A stretch of 64,000 bases of DNA from Nematopogon swammerdamellus. Lineage: Eukaryota > Arthropoda > Insecta > Lepidoptera > Adelidae. Below are positions 29,276-38,756 of this stretch, piece after piece; the stretch's first letter is position 1; each line of letters opens with the position of its first letter. Both the position numbers and the translations under genes were made by a program. The notes under the pieces are model-generated. The model saw only the letters and a program-made list of their open reading frames with translations. It was not told the origin of the DNA and ran no database searches. The DNA lies in NCBI GenBank assembly GCA_946902875.1, contig OX336359.1, forward strand, positions 3,720,001-3,784,000, read 5' to 3'.

Positions 29276-29967
29276 TTAAAAGAGGCGTTTATAAGAGCTG
29301 TTTAATAGAGGCCCATTTTTATACAGGTTAAGGTTCTTTAGTGACTTTACAATAGCGTTAGTATTAGTCGTCTGGTTCCAGTATGCCAGCCACCGCTGAC
29401 GGTTATGACGTAACAGCTATCGGTACCGTCGACAAAAAAGTCGGATAGACAAATACTCCCGCCACCAGGTGTTAAACTGAACTGTCGTTACTTCGTATTT
29501 CAATATGTACTACCATGTAATAATAAATCTACGTAATTAAGTGACATGACTAGTGAAGCTAGCGCACACGTCATAGTCATATTACTATTCCTTTTTTTAC
29601 TCGTATTGGCATTTGAACACAACAAATGTTAGTAATAAAACAAATAACACCAAAAAAAAAACAAAAATCGTATACGCGCGAGGGGTAGGTAGCTCAATTA
29701 CACATATAAAACGGGCGTGGCTACGCGGTATTATATTCTTTGGCTACGCGACAGCGATACTAACGCTACTGAGCTAGGCGTCAGCGGGTGTGGCGTGAGG
29801 CGCGATGTGCGGAAGCGCGGGCTGAGGTAGCAGCAAACCAGCAATAGACAAGTAATAAGTGCTATAAGTGGGACAAGAGCTCTACAGTAGTGACGCGTTA
29901 TATTAATCCAATATACTACTTTAAGATCTAAAACAACCTGCCGTTAGCATCAATTTGTTTGTTGGGT
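29276..29967. other. intronic sequence with GC-rich patch
   Basis: Within the last dpr-like intron. At 29700-29850 a TATAAA is followed by GGCTACGCG-type repeats and a GC-rich patch. It is not recognisable as an exon or element; it could be regulatory. Confidence 0.35.
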
Positions 29968-30275
29968 TACTTGCTGCTTGATAGTTATCTTGTCCGTATA
30001 CGGGCGCGGTCGGTACTTGTATGGGGGACCGTTGGAGGCTGGCCGTGGTTGCTTCCCTTCTTACTTTACTAGGTGGCAGAGTTTAACCCGCCTGGGTTGC
30101 CACCACCGATCAAAGTTCGGTTGAAGCGGCTATATAAAAAGTGTGTTTTCCGTCCAGTTCAGTGAAGCCGTTACGAACGAAGGTAAACACTGATATGGCA
30201 CCTAGTTCACCAAGGTGTTATGGGCTGACATCGCGGATGTTGTACGTGATGTGGCCGACTATGTCAGGTTGATAT
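29968..30275 (+). mobile_element. SINE D / SINE A mosaic
   Basis: TTACTTGCTGCTTGATAG (SINE D middle) is joined to GGGCGCGGTCGGTACTTG and the rest of SINE A, to GACTATGTCAGG. Another case of modules joined end to end. Confidence 0.7.
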
Positions 30276-30322
30276 CAAGACAGAAGGAAGCTATCAAAAT
30301 AATTGTGTTTCATAAAAGGCTA

Positions 30323-30613
30323 GACGATACCCATAGCTGGCGGCTTTGCATAGAAAAAGGTCGTAAGTCGGTGTTGTTTTAATTTTAAAAAAGTAATGGT
30401 AATAAAATTTGATTTAATTTAGATTTTTTTCATCTGACGCAAAAGTGAACGAATAAAACGAAATTTTTATTGCCGTGATAGATAATTATACCACAAGCAC
30501 AGAACTCTATTGTAGATTTTTAAATTTTATTCCCACGATTTTTTTTAAATTAAAAAACAACACCGACTTACGACCTTTTTCTATGCAAAGCAGCCAGCTA
30601 TGGGTATCGTCTT
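30323..30613. mobile_element. MITE with ~63-bp terminal inverted repeats
   Basis: Left GACGATACCCATAGCTGGC...GTCGGTGTTGTTTTAATTT; the right end (30544-30613) is its inverse with few mismatches. No ORF. TSD uncertain (TA against TTA). It lies in the last dpr-like intron, about 50 bp from the exon 4 donor. Confidence 0.8.
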
Positions 30614-30665
30614 AAGTCCGCCTTTTGTAACTTTTTGTGGAATAAGTATATTAAAAAAAACTCAC

Positions 30666-30800
30666 TTTGCACGACGTGTACTGTGACCGAAGCTGCCCGC
30701 GCGTTAGCCGGCACGCACGTGTAGTTGCCTGCGTGCCGCGGCTCCGCTCGCTCGATCACCAGCTCACTCGTCTGTCGGCCGTTCGACACGCTCACTCCGT
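30666..30800 (-). CDS. dpr-like: dpr-family Ig protein, exon for the second half of Ig domain 2
   Basis: Acceptor GTTGTTACAG before 30800 and donor AAA|GTGAGT at 30666/30665; 135 bases, phase 1 at both ends. It encodes GVSVSNGRQTSELVIERAEP, then RHAGNYTCVPANARAASVTV, then HVVQ. GNYTC holds the F-strand cysteine of Ig domain 2, and NGVSV..SELVI..A.P matches Dpr second Ig domains. It joins the previous exon in frame through an AAC codon (YDL-N-GVSV). This exon's 5' part and acceptor are tandemly repeated upstream at 30945-31650, which may affect splice-site choice. Confidence 0.93.
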
Positions 30801-31650
30801 CTGTAACAACACGCGCTCTGTAGAACTTCTCATTCCACTTTCAGCGGAGGAGAGTGCTACGAATGCACTGCTGTAGACCTGTTTCTGTCGATCACTTTGA
30901 AAAAGATAGGGATAGGTCTTCGGTAGGATATATGAAAAGCTGCTGTAGTTGCCTGCGTGCCGCGGCTCCGCTCGCTCGATCACCAGCTCACTCGTCTGTC
31001 GGCCGTTCGACACGCTCACTCCGTCTGAAACAACACGCGCTCTGTAGAAAGTCTCATTCCACTTTCAACGGAGGGGAGTGCTACGAATGCACTGCTGTAG
31101 ACCTTTTCTGTCGATCACTATGAAAAAGATAGGGATAGGTCTTCGGTAGGCTATATGAAAAGCTGCTATAGTTGCCTGCGTGCCGCGGCTCCGCTCGCTC
31201 GATCACCAGCTCACTCGTCTGTCGGCCGTTCGACACGCTCACTCCGTCTGAAACAACACGCGCTCTGTAGAAAGTCTCATTCCACTTTCAACGGAGGAGA
31301 GTGCTGCGAATGCACTGCTGTAGACCTGTTTCTGTCGATCACAATCAAAAATATAGGGATAGGTCTTCGGTAGGCTATATGAATAGCTGCTGTAGTTGCC
31401 TGCGTGCCGCGGCTCCGCTCACTCGATCACCAGCTCACTCGTCTGTCGGCCGTTCGCCACGCTCACTCCGTTTGTAACAACACGCGCTCTGTAGAACGTC
31501 TCATTCCACTTTCAGCGGAGGGGAGTGCTCCCTCTTACACCTCTCTGAGTGCTACGAATGCACTGGTGTAGACCAGTTTCCGTCTATCACAATGAAAAAA
31601 ATAGGGGTAGGTCTTCGGTAGGCTATCTGAAAAGCTGTTGTAGTTGCCGG
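30720..31650 (-). repeat. ~224-bp tandem duplication of part of the dpr-like Ig exon and its acceptor
   Basis: TTGCCTGCGTGCCGCGG recurs at 30725, 30949, 31172 and 31396 (period 223-224), and a fifth, shortened unit starts near 31644. Each unit carries the first ~80 bases of the exon (to the codons for HAGNY), its acceptor and ~140 bases of upstream intron. Copies 2 and 3 have a good acceptor (TTGTTTCAG before 31024 and 31247); copy 4 has lost it (CAA instead of CAG before 31471). None has the exon's donor. Units are nearly identical, so the event is recent. Reading from copy 2 gives 76 in-frame codons and then a TGA at 30794-30792. Confidence 0.92.
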
Positions 31651-31859
31651 CTCGCTTGAGCTCTAATAAAATATATATGACCCCGACATGTGACCTATTT
31701 AGATATTTGCTCGGGAGCGTGTGAATGTACGCAATGCAACGCAATGCGATGTGTTCAACTGTCCACCCAGAATTTATGTCAGCATGGCTAGGTTGGCGGT
31801 GCGATGCTTCGGCGCCTGATCGCCTAAGGAAAGCAACGTCGGGTGCGTTCGGATTTCGG
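31651..31859. other. intronic spacer
   Basis: No recognised element. Confidence 0.4.
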
Positions 31860-32105
31860 ATTGATTATCGTCCGACTGCTGAGGCTGACTTTCGTCATTC
31901 GGATTCCACGTACAACTGTAGGCCCCTAAACGTAGGAGTTAGGATTAAGCTATTTCCGCGATTGGTACCACCGCACTGAATGAAAGTCGGTCAAGACAGA
32001 TTGTAAAAATATATCCAGATTCAGATATTTATTTCGCCATAAAGAACAGACAACTGTGGCGGCACCTAGCCACAACTGCATGAAAGATCTTAGGCTTAGG
32101 ACACT
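31860..32105. repeat. SINE A scrap and an (ATTTCGCCATAAAGAACA)-type tail
   Basis: 31875-31995: GTCATTCGGATTCCACGTAC and GGTACCACCGCACTGAATGA (SINE A, plus). 32010-32100: CAGATTCAGATATTTATTTC then ATAAAGAACAGACAAC, the same tail repeat as 1437 and 36985, in minus orientation. Confidence 0.6.
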
Positions 32106-32149
32106 ACGCACCAAAGAGACAAACAAAGATACAAAATCACGCTGGGAGA

Positions 32150-32815
32150 TGCTCCCGTGCATGTCGTAAAAGCCGACTAAGGGATAAAGAGATGATGCCG
32201 TGCTGAAAGGCGACAGGGTAGCTACCTCTCACCAAGGCACGGTTCGTCCACCGAGTCATGCTTCATGCCTTACTTGCTGCTTGATGTAGTATTTTGTCCA
32301 AATAATTTGCTAAACGTGGTGGTTGGTATTGCGCTGTAATTTACAAGAGTACTTGCAGCACAGCACCGATTACTCTGCTTTTTTTACGTCATCCGGTATG
32401 AGTGGCTGAGTCGGAGGGACCAAAGCACATGCTCCGACCAGCCAATATCACCTCCGAGAAGGTAGTTGCCATAGGGGACTTCCCCGGATTGCTGGCTATA
32501 CTGAACTAGAGGAGAACACAACCGAGACTGCTATGCGGCCATCTTACATCCAGTATGGTGGTACCAACCCAGTCGACTACAATTTGAGCCTACCACCTAG
32601 TAAGGGGCAAGGGAAGGGACCTACAGTTTTACACAGGTTTCGAACGGTGAAGCAGCAGGTGTAGGTATACACGTAAATTTTTTCGCCAGACAAAACTCAT
32701 TGGTACACGCCGACCGGATTCGAACCTCGGACCTCTCGCATGAGAAGCCGATGCGCAAACCACTCGGCCACCTGCCGCTTGCTTACCCCGATTGTCGGCA
32801 TATAGCGTGTTTGTG
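32150..32815 (+). mobile_element. SINE D copy split by SINE B
   Basis: 32150-32390 (GTCGTAAAAGCCGACTAAGG ... GCACAGCACCGATTACTCTG) and 32781-32815 (GCTTACCCCGATTGTCGGCA) are two parts of one SINE D; between them is an antisense SINE B. Confidence 0.85.
32391..32780 (-). mobile_element. SINE B, full length, nested in SINE D
   Basis: The inverse of SINE B from CCGGTATGAGTGGCTGAGTC to the tRNA head (CCGACCGGATTCGAACCTCG, CTCTCGCATGAGAAGCCGAT, CCACTCGGCCACCTGCCGC). The B box GGTTCGAATCC is intact. Confidence 0.9.
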
Positions 32816-33432
32816 AAGAAATAATAAGAAATTCGAATTTGAATGATTTTAGAGTGTTCCCAATGGCGGTGAAACGGCGGCACTACGTGCGTGCGACGAG
32901 CTTCCAAGACTTGTACTTCCACCATTAGTCCCCGACCTGTGGTTACGTTTGACCGACTTTCCCTCGACAAAGTGGATTGAGTCTCCGCCGATTGTGCCTC
33001 CGCGACCGAGAGGATCGCTTTCGACGGAAATAAAAATTGCAGAACGCGACCCCTAGGTAGCGCTGTCGTCGCGGTCATGTCGTCGTCTGTGACTCTCCGC
33101 TCGGGTTAATACAGGGTTGTCGCTTCACCTTGGTTGTCCTCCTGGGTTTATTACCGGGTTTAACCCGCCCGACTTGGTACCACTGCACTGAATGAAAGGT
33201 CGGTCGAAACGCCTATGCACAGTACGTGGCGGTAAATAATGCACGTCGCGCTTAGAAAGAGACCACCCAATTGTAGAGCGTCGTTCATGTCATACGAATT
33301 CGTTCGTCTCTCTATTTTAAATTTATTTTATCGCACTAAAAGTCCAATCGGAACGTGTTATTGTATTCAACGCTTCTAAGTAACTTCACGTCACTTCACG
33401 CGAAATAAACTCGAGTTAATCTTCATCGTTCA
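32816..33432. other. spacer with SINE A core fragment
   Basis: 33130-33215 carries GGGTTTAACCCGCCCGACTT and ACTGAATGAAAGGTCGGTCG (SINE A/C core). 33245-33310 is one arm of the 3207-type foldback. 32830-33080 has a frame on minus with no known domain. Confidence 0.5.
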
Positions 33433-33830
33433 AGCGGCGGGTGGCCGAGTGGTTTGGGCATCGGCTTCTCATGCGAGAGGTCCTCGGTTCGAATCCGGTC
33501 GGCGTGTACCAATGAGTTTTTTCTGACGAAAAAATTTACGTGCTTACCTACACCTGCTGCTTCACCGTTCGGAACCGGTGTAAAACTATAGGTCCCTTCC
33601 CTTGCCCCTTACTAGGTGGTAGGCTCAAATTGTAGCCTACTGGGTTGGTACCGCCGTACTGGATGTAAGATGGCCGCATAGCAGCCTCGGTTGTGTTCTC
33701 CTCTAGTCCAGTATAGCGAGCAATCCAGGGAAGTCTCCGGTATGGCACCTACCTTCTCGGAGTTGATATTGGCTGGTCGGAGCATGCGCTTTGGCCCCTC
33801 CGACTCAGCCACCCATACCGGATTACATAT
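33433..33830 (+). mobile_element. SINE B, reference full-length copy
   Basis: tRNA-derived head with A box GGTGGCCGAGTGGTT, anticodon-arm-like GGCTTCTCATGCGAGAGG and B box GGTTCGAATCC. The linker is TGTACCAATGAGTTTTTTCT. The body includes TAGGTGGTAGGCTCAAATTG and GGTTGGTACCGCCGTACTGG, a diverged match to the SINE A/C core. It ends CCACCCATACCGGATTACAT with no poly-A. Confidence 0.92.
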
Positions 33831-33897
33831 ATAAAATGATCCCGGCAATGGTTGACAACCCTGAGTCGAACGCGACGCGCGACGTGCGGCGGTCGGC

Positions 33898-33953
33898 GGG
33901 GGGGGGGGGGGGGGGGGGGGGGGGGGTGGTGGGGGTGGGGGGAGGGGGGGGGG
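33898..33953 (+). repeat. poly-G tract, 56 bp
   Basis: Almost uninterrupted G with a few T/A. Strong G-quadruplex potential. Inside the long third visible intron of the dpr-like gene. Confidence 0.9.
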
Positions 33954-34117
33954 CGTGCGCGGAGCTCCGTGCACAGCTCAAAGCCGCTTCTAATCACGAT
34001 ATCCATAGAGCCTTTGAATCTATCTTAGCGGTGTCCAACCGGTACTACGTGGGCCCCCGGTAGCACGCGACCTTATTTTAGGCGCCCGCACACAGACGTA
34101 CCAAAAATTATAAACAT

Positions 34118-34800
34118 TGTGTGGCCGGTACTTAAAAAAAATTGCCCCTCTGCATCTCTCCCCATGCATGTCGTAAAAGGCTCTAAGGCTGGCATGGGCA
34201 CCTACGGCCCGCGGGCCACATCCGGCCCGCGAGGTCTTTTTGTCCGGCCCGCGATCATTTCCTGTAAATTATTTGGGTCCGGCCCGAGCCCGACTAGCCG
34301 AAATATTCATTCAAAAGTCGCGCCGCGCCCGCTCCGGGCTGCTGCGATTTTGCGGCGAGCGCAGCAGTCGCTTCACTTCATTCAGTTGCAATTTCTGACA
34401 GGAAATTTTATTGTAATATTTATTAGTGTTTTATCTACTTACTTTCACGTTTTATTAATTTATTATAAATAGGTATCGATGCAAGTATGTAGGTAGGGTA
34501 CACATTTTAGAAATGTAGACTTAATGTGGCCCGCGACTCGACAGCAAAACAATGATGAGGCCCCTGGACCAAAAAGGTTGCCCATGCCTGCTCTAAGGGA
34601 TAAGGACAAGATGCCGTGCTAAAGGGCGGCAGGCTCGCCACCTCTCACCTTGGCACGGTAATTCCACCGAGTCATGCAGCAGGTGGGTCTTCGTGCCTTA
34701 CTTGCTGCTTGATCGATTTAATACCAAGGTTAGATTATGATTTGCATCACAACACCGATTACTCTGCTTACCCCGGTTGTCGTGTGGTATGTATGTTAGT
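34118..34800 (+). mobile_element. SINE D copy split by an hAT MITE
   Basis: 34118-34188 is the head (GTGTGGCCGGTACTTAAAA...GTCGTAAAAGGCTCTAAGG) and 34591-34800 the body (ATAAGGACAAGATGCCGTGC ... CACAACACCGATTACTCTGC). The break has a perfect 8-bp duplication. Confidence 0.88.
34189..34590. mobile_element. hAT-type MITE with perfect 8-bp TSD
   Basis: Left end CTGGCATGGGCACCT; right end, inverted, CAGGCATGGGCAACCT. Target duplication CTCTAAGG at 34181-34188 and 34591-34598. GGCCCGCGGGCC-type subterminal sequence. No transposase. Confidence 0.9.
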
Positions 34801-35154
34801 GCGAAACCCATGTAGCTCCGATCTCGAATAGGGGAATAGGGATAGTGTGTAAGGGCTATCCCCTCTTCCCCTCCTGTATAAGGCCTCCTCCCCTCTGTAT
34901 AAGACGACTCCCTCCTGTATAAGACGTCGCCTCTTGGTAATTATGTTCGGGCCACCGCTCATCCGTCTTCAAGTCGATGTTCGTAAGCCTGGCGGGAGTA
35001 GGGTATCGATGTAAGTTAGTCTTCGCTCACGTGAAATGTTAAAATACATACATACTGACGGTATTTGCTTCGGTCTTTAAATAAAAGTTTTATCTAAGCT
35101 AGTATTAATATTATTTATTATTTTATATTTTAGCCTTATTTTGTACTGATAAGC
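34801..35154. other. spacer with short CCTGTATAAG repeats
   Basis: At 34860-34935 the motif CTCCTGTATAAGAC/GGCCTC is repeated about four times. No gene. Confidence 0.45.
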
Positions 35155-35735
35155 ATCTCTCACGCCATCTATCGGTCACTGTTGACGTTTGTAGTTAAAA
35201 TGTTAGTTAAATTACATTCGGTAGATGGCGCTGTACTACCGAATCCGATATACCGGTCTATTATAATTGTATGGGTATCCCCTTTTTTCCTTTTTGATTT
35301 TTTTATTTATTTGTCAGGATATCCGCAATAATAATAAATATTCTGGGAAAATTTCAACCGGAATTATATATATTTTTAGTTTTCCGTATCCCGTACGGAA
35401 GCCTATTACTAAGCCTCCGCTGTCTGTCTGTCTGTCTGTCCGTCCGTCCGTTTGTCTGTCCGTCCGTCTGTCGGTCCGTCTGTCTGTCCGAGGGCTGTAT
35501 CTCTTGAACCGTAATAGGTAGCCCGTTTAAATTTTCACAGAATATGTGTTATTATGGCGGATATAACAAAACATAACAAAAAATAGAAAAAGAAAAGGAG
35601 TAAGGGGGGTTCCCATACAAGAAACGTGTTTTTTTCAATGTTTTTTTTTTAATTTCATTACGATTCTAAAGATACAGCCCTAGGAAGGACGGACGGAGAG
35701 ACAGACAGACGGCGTATACTTATTAATAGGCTTGC
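35155..35735. repeat. mosaic of 'GGCCAAGTGCGAGTC' repeat pieces in both orientations
   Basis: 35160-35385 plus-strand pieces (GCCATCTATCGGTCACTG, GTAGATGGCGCTG, GGATATCCGCAATAATAA), 35386-35640 a minus-strand piece (CCGTATCCCGTACGGAAGCC, CTGTCTGTCTGTC tract, ATGGCGGATATAAC), then 35640-35735 plus again. Nested or rearranged copies. Confidence 0.65.
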
Positions 35736-36439
35736 TTAACCCCTAGAAAGCAACTGGAAATGTCACACAATTTGCATGCGCTGTGGAAGAGATTGCCTCA
35801 CGGCAATAAATATAACCATTCGATGAAACACGCCAGTTTCTGTAAAGTATTTTTTTTCATCCATAAAAAGGTCTATTATTATTATTATTATTTGTTTTGG
35901 GTGGGCTTTAGAGTGGGCGAAAAATAACATGGTCCTGCCGGCCTCACGCGGTTCCGATGCGAACAAAGCTAACGAAAAAAGAAATATGGACGGTGAAAAT
36001 TAAATTACATGATTGATTCGTTTCAAAGGAAAATCGTCGGAAAGAAAATTCTCAATAAAATGGAAATCATTTCCCTTTCAACGGCGGAGCGAAATACATT
36101 TCGGATTCCAGCCATTAGTGGGGAGGCCAGACTTTTTTTTTTTTTTTTGCAATAAATCTTCTTTCTATTAATCTCGGTAATATCGATGGACGATCGGGGA
36201 CAAAAGACTTTTTTTCTGAGGATTTCATGAAGTTTATTATTTATTTGAGTAGAGAAGAGGAAGTGAGTGTAATGAAGCGAGTGAATTATTGATGAAAAAA
36301 TTTAGTTAGTGGTTAAGCCCTACTTTCTAAAGTAATAATTATCGAGGACATTTTAAGTCGCGAGAGCTGAGGAGAAAGCTTGTGTTAATTCATTAAACGC
36401 TGCAAAGTTTTGTACGTAAAGTTTTCTCATCGATATTTT
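35736..36439. other. unique intronic sequence
   Basis: AT-rich with (ATT)n at 35875-35890. No gene or element recognised. Confidence 0.5.
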
Positions 36440-36916
36440 TACACAGGCTGTTTCAGGATAGGGTTTCGTAACTTCAGGGTTCGAAAGGGGTCCATATTTA
36501 AAGACGAAAAGCTCTGAAACTTTTTCCCAAATTCGGTCATTCTAAAGTACAATCGATTTTGGTCAAAATGCTTTCATCGAGCTTTGGTGGACGGTTAACG
36601 TGCACCTTTATTAAATAAACATAAAATTACTAACTTACATGCTTAACTAGTAGAATGTAACTGCATGTAGGTAAATTCCAAACACTTAAATTTGAATGAC
36701 ATCAAAAGAAAAAGGGGACTGGCTAGGTCATTGCTCTCCCTAGACCTAGACAGCACTGTTGCCAAATCTCACTGTCCATCGAGTTTTTATTACAATTTTA
36801 AATTTTTGTATAAAAAAAAAATACAGAATTTCGATTTGGGTGATAAGGATTTTTTTTCTAATAATGAGTACTTTCTGTTGCTGAAGTTCCTCAAGCCTAT
36901 CCTTAAACATCCTGTA
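36440..36916. mobile_element. MITE with ACAGGnTGTTTCAGGATAGG ends
   Basis: Left end ACACAGGCTGTTTCAGGATA; right end, inverted, TACAGGATGTTTAAGGATAG. Right flank TA. Similar in style to the TACAGGGTGT MITEs at 12818 and 57226. The 75-codon frame at 36692-36919 has no known domain. Confidence 0.65.
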
Positions 36917-38004
36917 TAACTAAAGAAGGTGCTATGAAGTGAAGGACATTTTCAAAAGAAGTCATGCATGTCACAGTAAGATTCAGATTCAGATTCATAT
37001 TCAGATATTTATTTCACAATAAAGAACACACAACATTAACAATATTTGATACATATTCGCATGCCAACTTTTTTCGTCCAGTAGATTCGGAGAAAATAAG
37101 CTGCGACAGACGAACAGACAGACAGACAGACACGAGGTTGATCCTATAAGGGTTTAGTTTTTTCCTCTTTTGAGGTACGGAACCCTAAAAATAAAAACAC
37201 AAGAAACATGTTTTTTTTATCCACTATAATATTGTAAAAGCGATAAAAGCGTCAAACTTGTTGGAATTATAGTGCAAACTCTAAAGATGTAAAACAAGAA
37301 ATAATAAAAACTGGCCGTAAGTGGCCAGTTTTAGGCGGTACGGAACCCTCGGCGCGCGGGTCCGAGTCGGTTTTTCTATAGTTTTCAAATATTAGAAACT
37401 TCATAATAATAATTAAAGATGCCTTAGCCAGGCTTCTTGTGGAAGAAAGTTTTCATAGAAATGTTATATTCTTATTAATTTCTAAATATTATAACGAGGA
37501 GGGCATGCCAATAGTTTGCAGCTGTGTCGTTTGAAGATACGTACGTATTTTAAATGTTGAAATTCATCTTCTTTTAAATTGGACTTCTCAAGAAGGGGAA
37601 ATAATAAGAAAGATCAATTTACATTAGATGGGATTTCGCCCGCAGCTCCGCTCGTGTTGGTGTCGGACGCACATTCGGCGAGTACTCAAATTGGTCTAAT
37701 ATCTAAGCTTAGTATTGTGGTCACTGCTCAGTTCCTCAAGAAGATCGCGTGATTTTGTATACGTAAACAATTTAAAAAATTTGCTGAATATAATATAAAA
37801 AACATGATCCAATTTTAATGAGTGCTTTTCAAGCACATTATGAAAATAAATATACATAATAGGAATAACATACTAACAAAATAGCCTAAAATATATCTGA
37901 TATTTTAATTTTATGACATTTTCATGACAACAATTTGTCCTTCTGATTTTATTATGCGGTAGTAAATTTAGTTGCCGTCTTAATATAGCAACAATTGTGC
38001 AAAT
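36917..38004. other. intronic sequence with repeat scraps
   Basis: 36975-37060 carries the (GATTCA)n plus CAGATATTTATTTC..ATAAAGAACAC tail. 37085-37190 (CAGACAGACAGACAGAC..ACGGAACCCTAAAAA) and 37300-37380 (CTGGCCGTAAGTGGCCAG hairpin, ACGGAACCCTCGGCGCG) are pieces of the 'GGCCAAGTGCGAGTC' repeat. 37390-38004 is AT-rich with nothing recognised. Confidence 0.5.
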
Positions 38005-38440
38005 CAACTCACTGTCACTGCCACGACCCACTGTCACTGTCACGACTTACTGTCACTGTCACGACTCACGGACAGTGTCACGACTCACGGACACAGTCAC
38101 GACTCACTGTCACTGTCACGACTCACGGACACTGTCACGACTCACGGACACTGTAACAGCTCACTGTTACTATCACTGTCACGACTTACTGTCACAACTC
38201 ACTGTCACTGTTACGACTCAATGGCATTGTCACTGTCACGACTCACTGTCACTGTTACGACTCACGGACACTGTCACGACTCACGGACACTGTCACGACT
38301 TACTGTCACTGTCACGACTCACGGACACTGTCACGACTCACGGACACTGTAACAGCTCACTGTTTATCACTGTCACGACTTACTGTCACAACTCACTGTC
38401 ACTGTTACGACTCAATGTCACTGTCACTGTCACGACTCAC
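38005..38440. repeat. minisatellite, ~19-bp units with higher-order repeat
   Basis: Units of the type CACTGTCACGACTCACGGA. A longer block (with GTAACAGCTCACTGTT, CACGACTTACTGTCACAAC and CACTGTTACGACTCAATG) appears twice, near 38150-38225 and 38345-38420. The apparent 148-codon frame is just the repeat. Located in the third visible intron of the dpr-like gene. Confidence 0.9.
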
Positions 38441-38756
38441 TAGCAGAAATGTGCGTTTTTGTCGTGCTCCATTTTCCGTTTTATAATATGTATATATTTG
38501 ATCGGTAGATCAAATCGGCTGCCAATCCGAGAGGACTTAGAAAAGTTTTATGATTTTTAATATCACGAGAACAGGCCAAGTTTCGGGTTACAAATTCTCC
38601 GATATTTTATTTGAGCCTTGAGAACATTAGCTTTTATTTGAGCTGAAGGCAAAGTTTAGATTTATTTTCTTACTCTGAAACTTATAGGTAACAGAAAAAT
38701 AAAATTAATTTCACATTTAAAATCATTGACTCCAAATAATATGTATGAAATGAAAA
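38441..38756. other. spacer, no gene seen
   Basis: AT-rich; nothing recognised. Confidence 0.5.

Noticed and set aside
29690..29900. Possible extra exon or promoter in the last dpr intron (TATAAA then a GC-rich patch)
   Set aside because: No frame joins the flanking exons in phase, and exons 4 and 5 already join perfectly; kept only as an unassigned stretch.
30792..31019. Treating the second exon 4 copy as a real alternative exon
   Set aside because: It has an acceptor but breaks off inside the Ig F strand before the cysteine and has no convincing donor, so it is reported as a decoy rather than an exon.
33612..33974. Proline-rich frames opposite the poly-G tract
   Set aside because: Homopolymer artefact overlapping a SINE B.
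37997..38443. 148-codon frame rich in His, Thr and Cys
   Set aside because: Pure minisatellite translation; no initiation context or domain.
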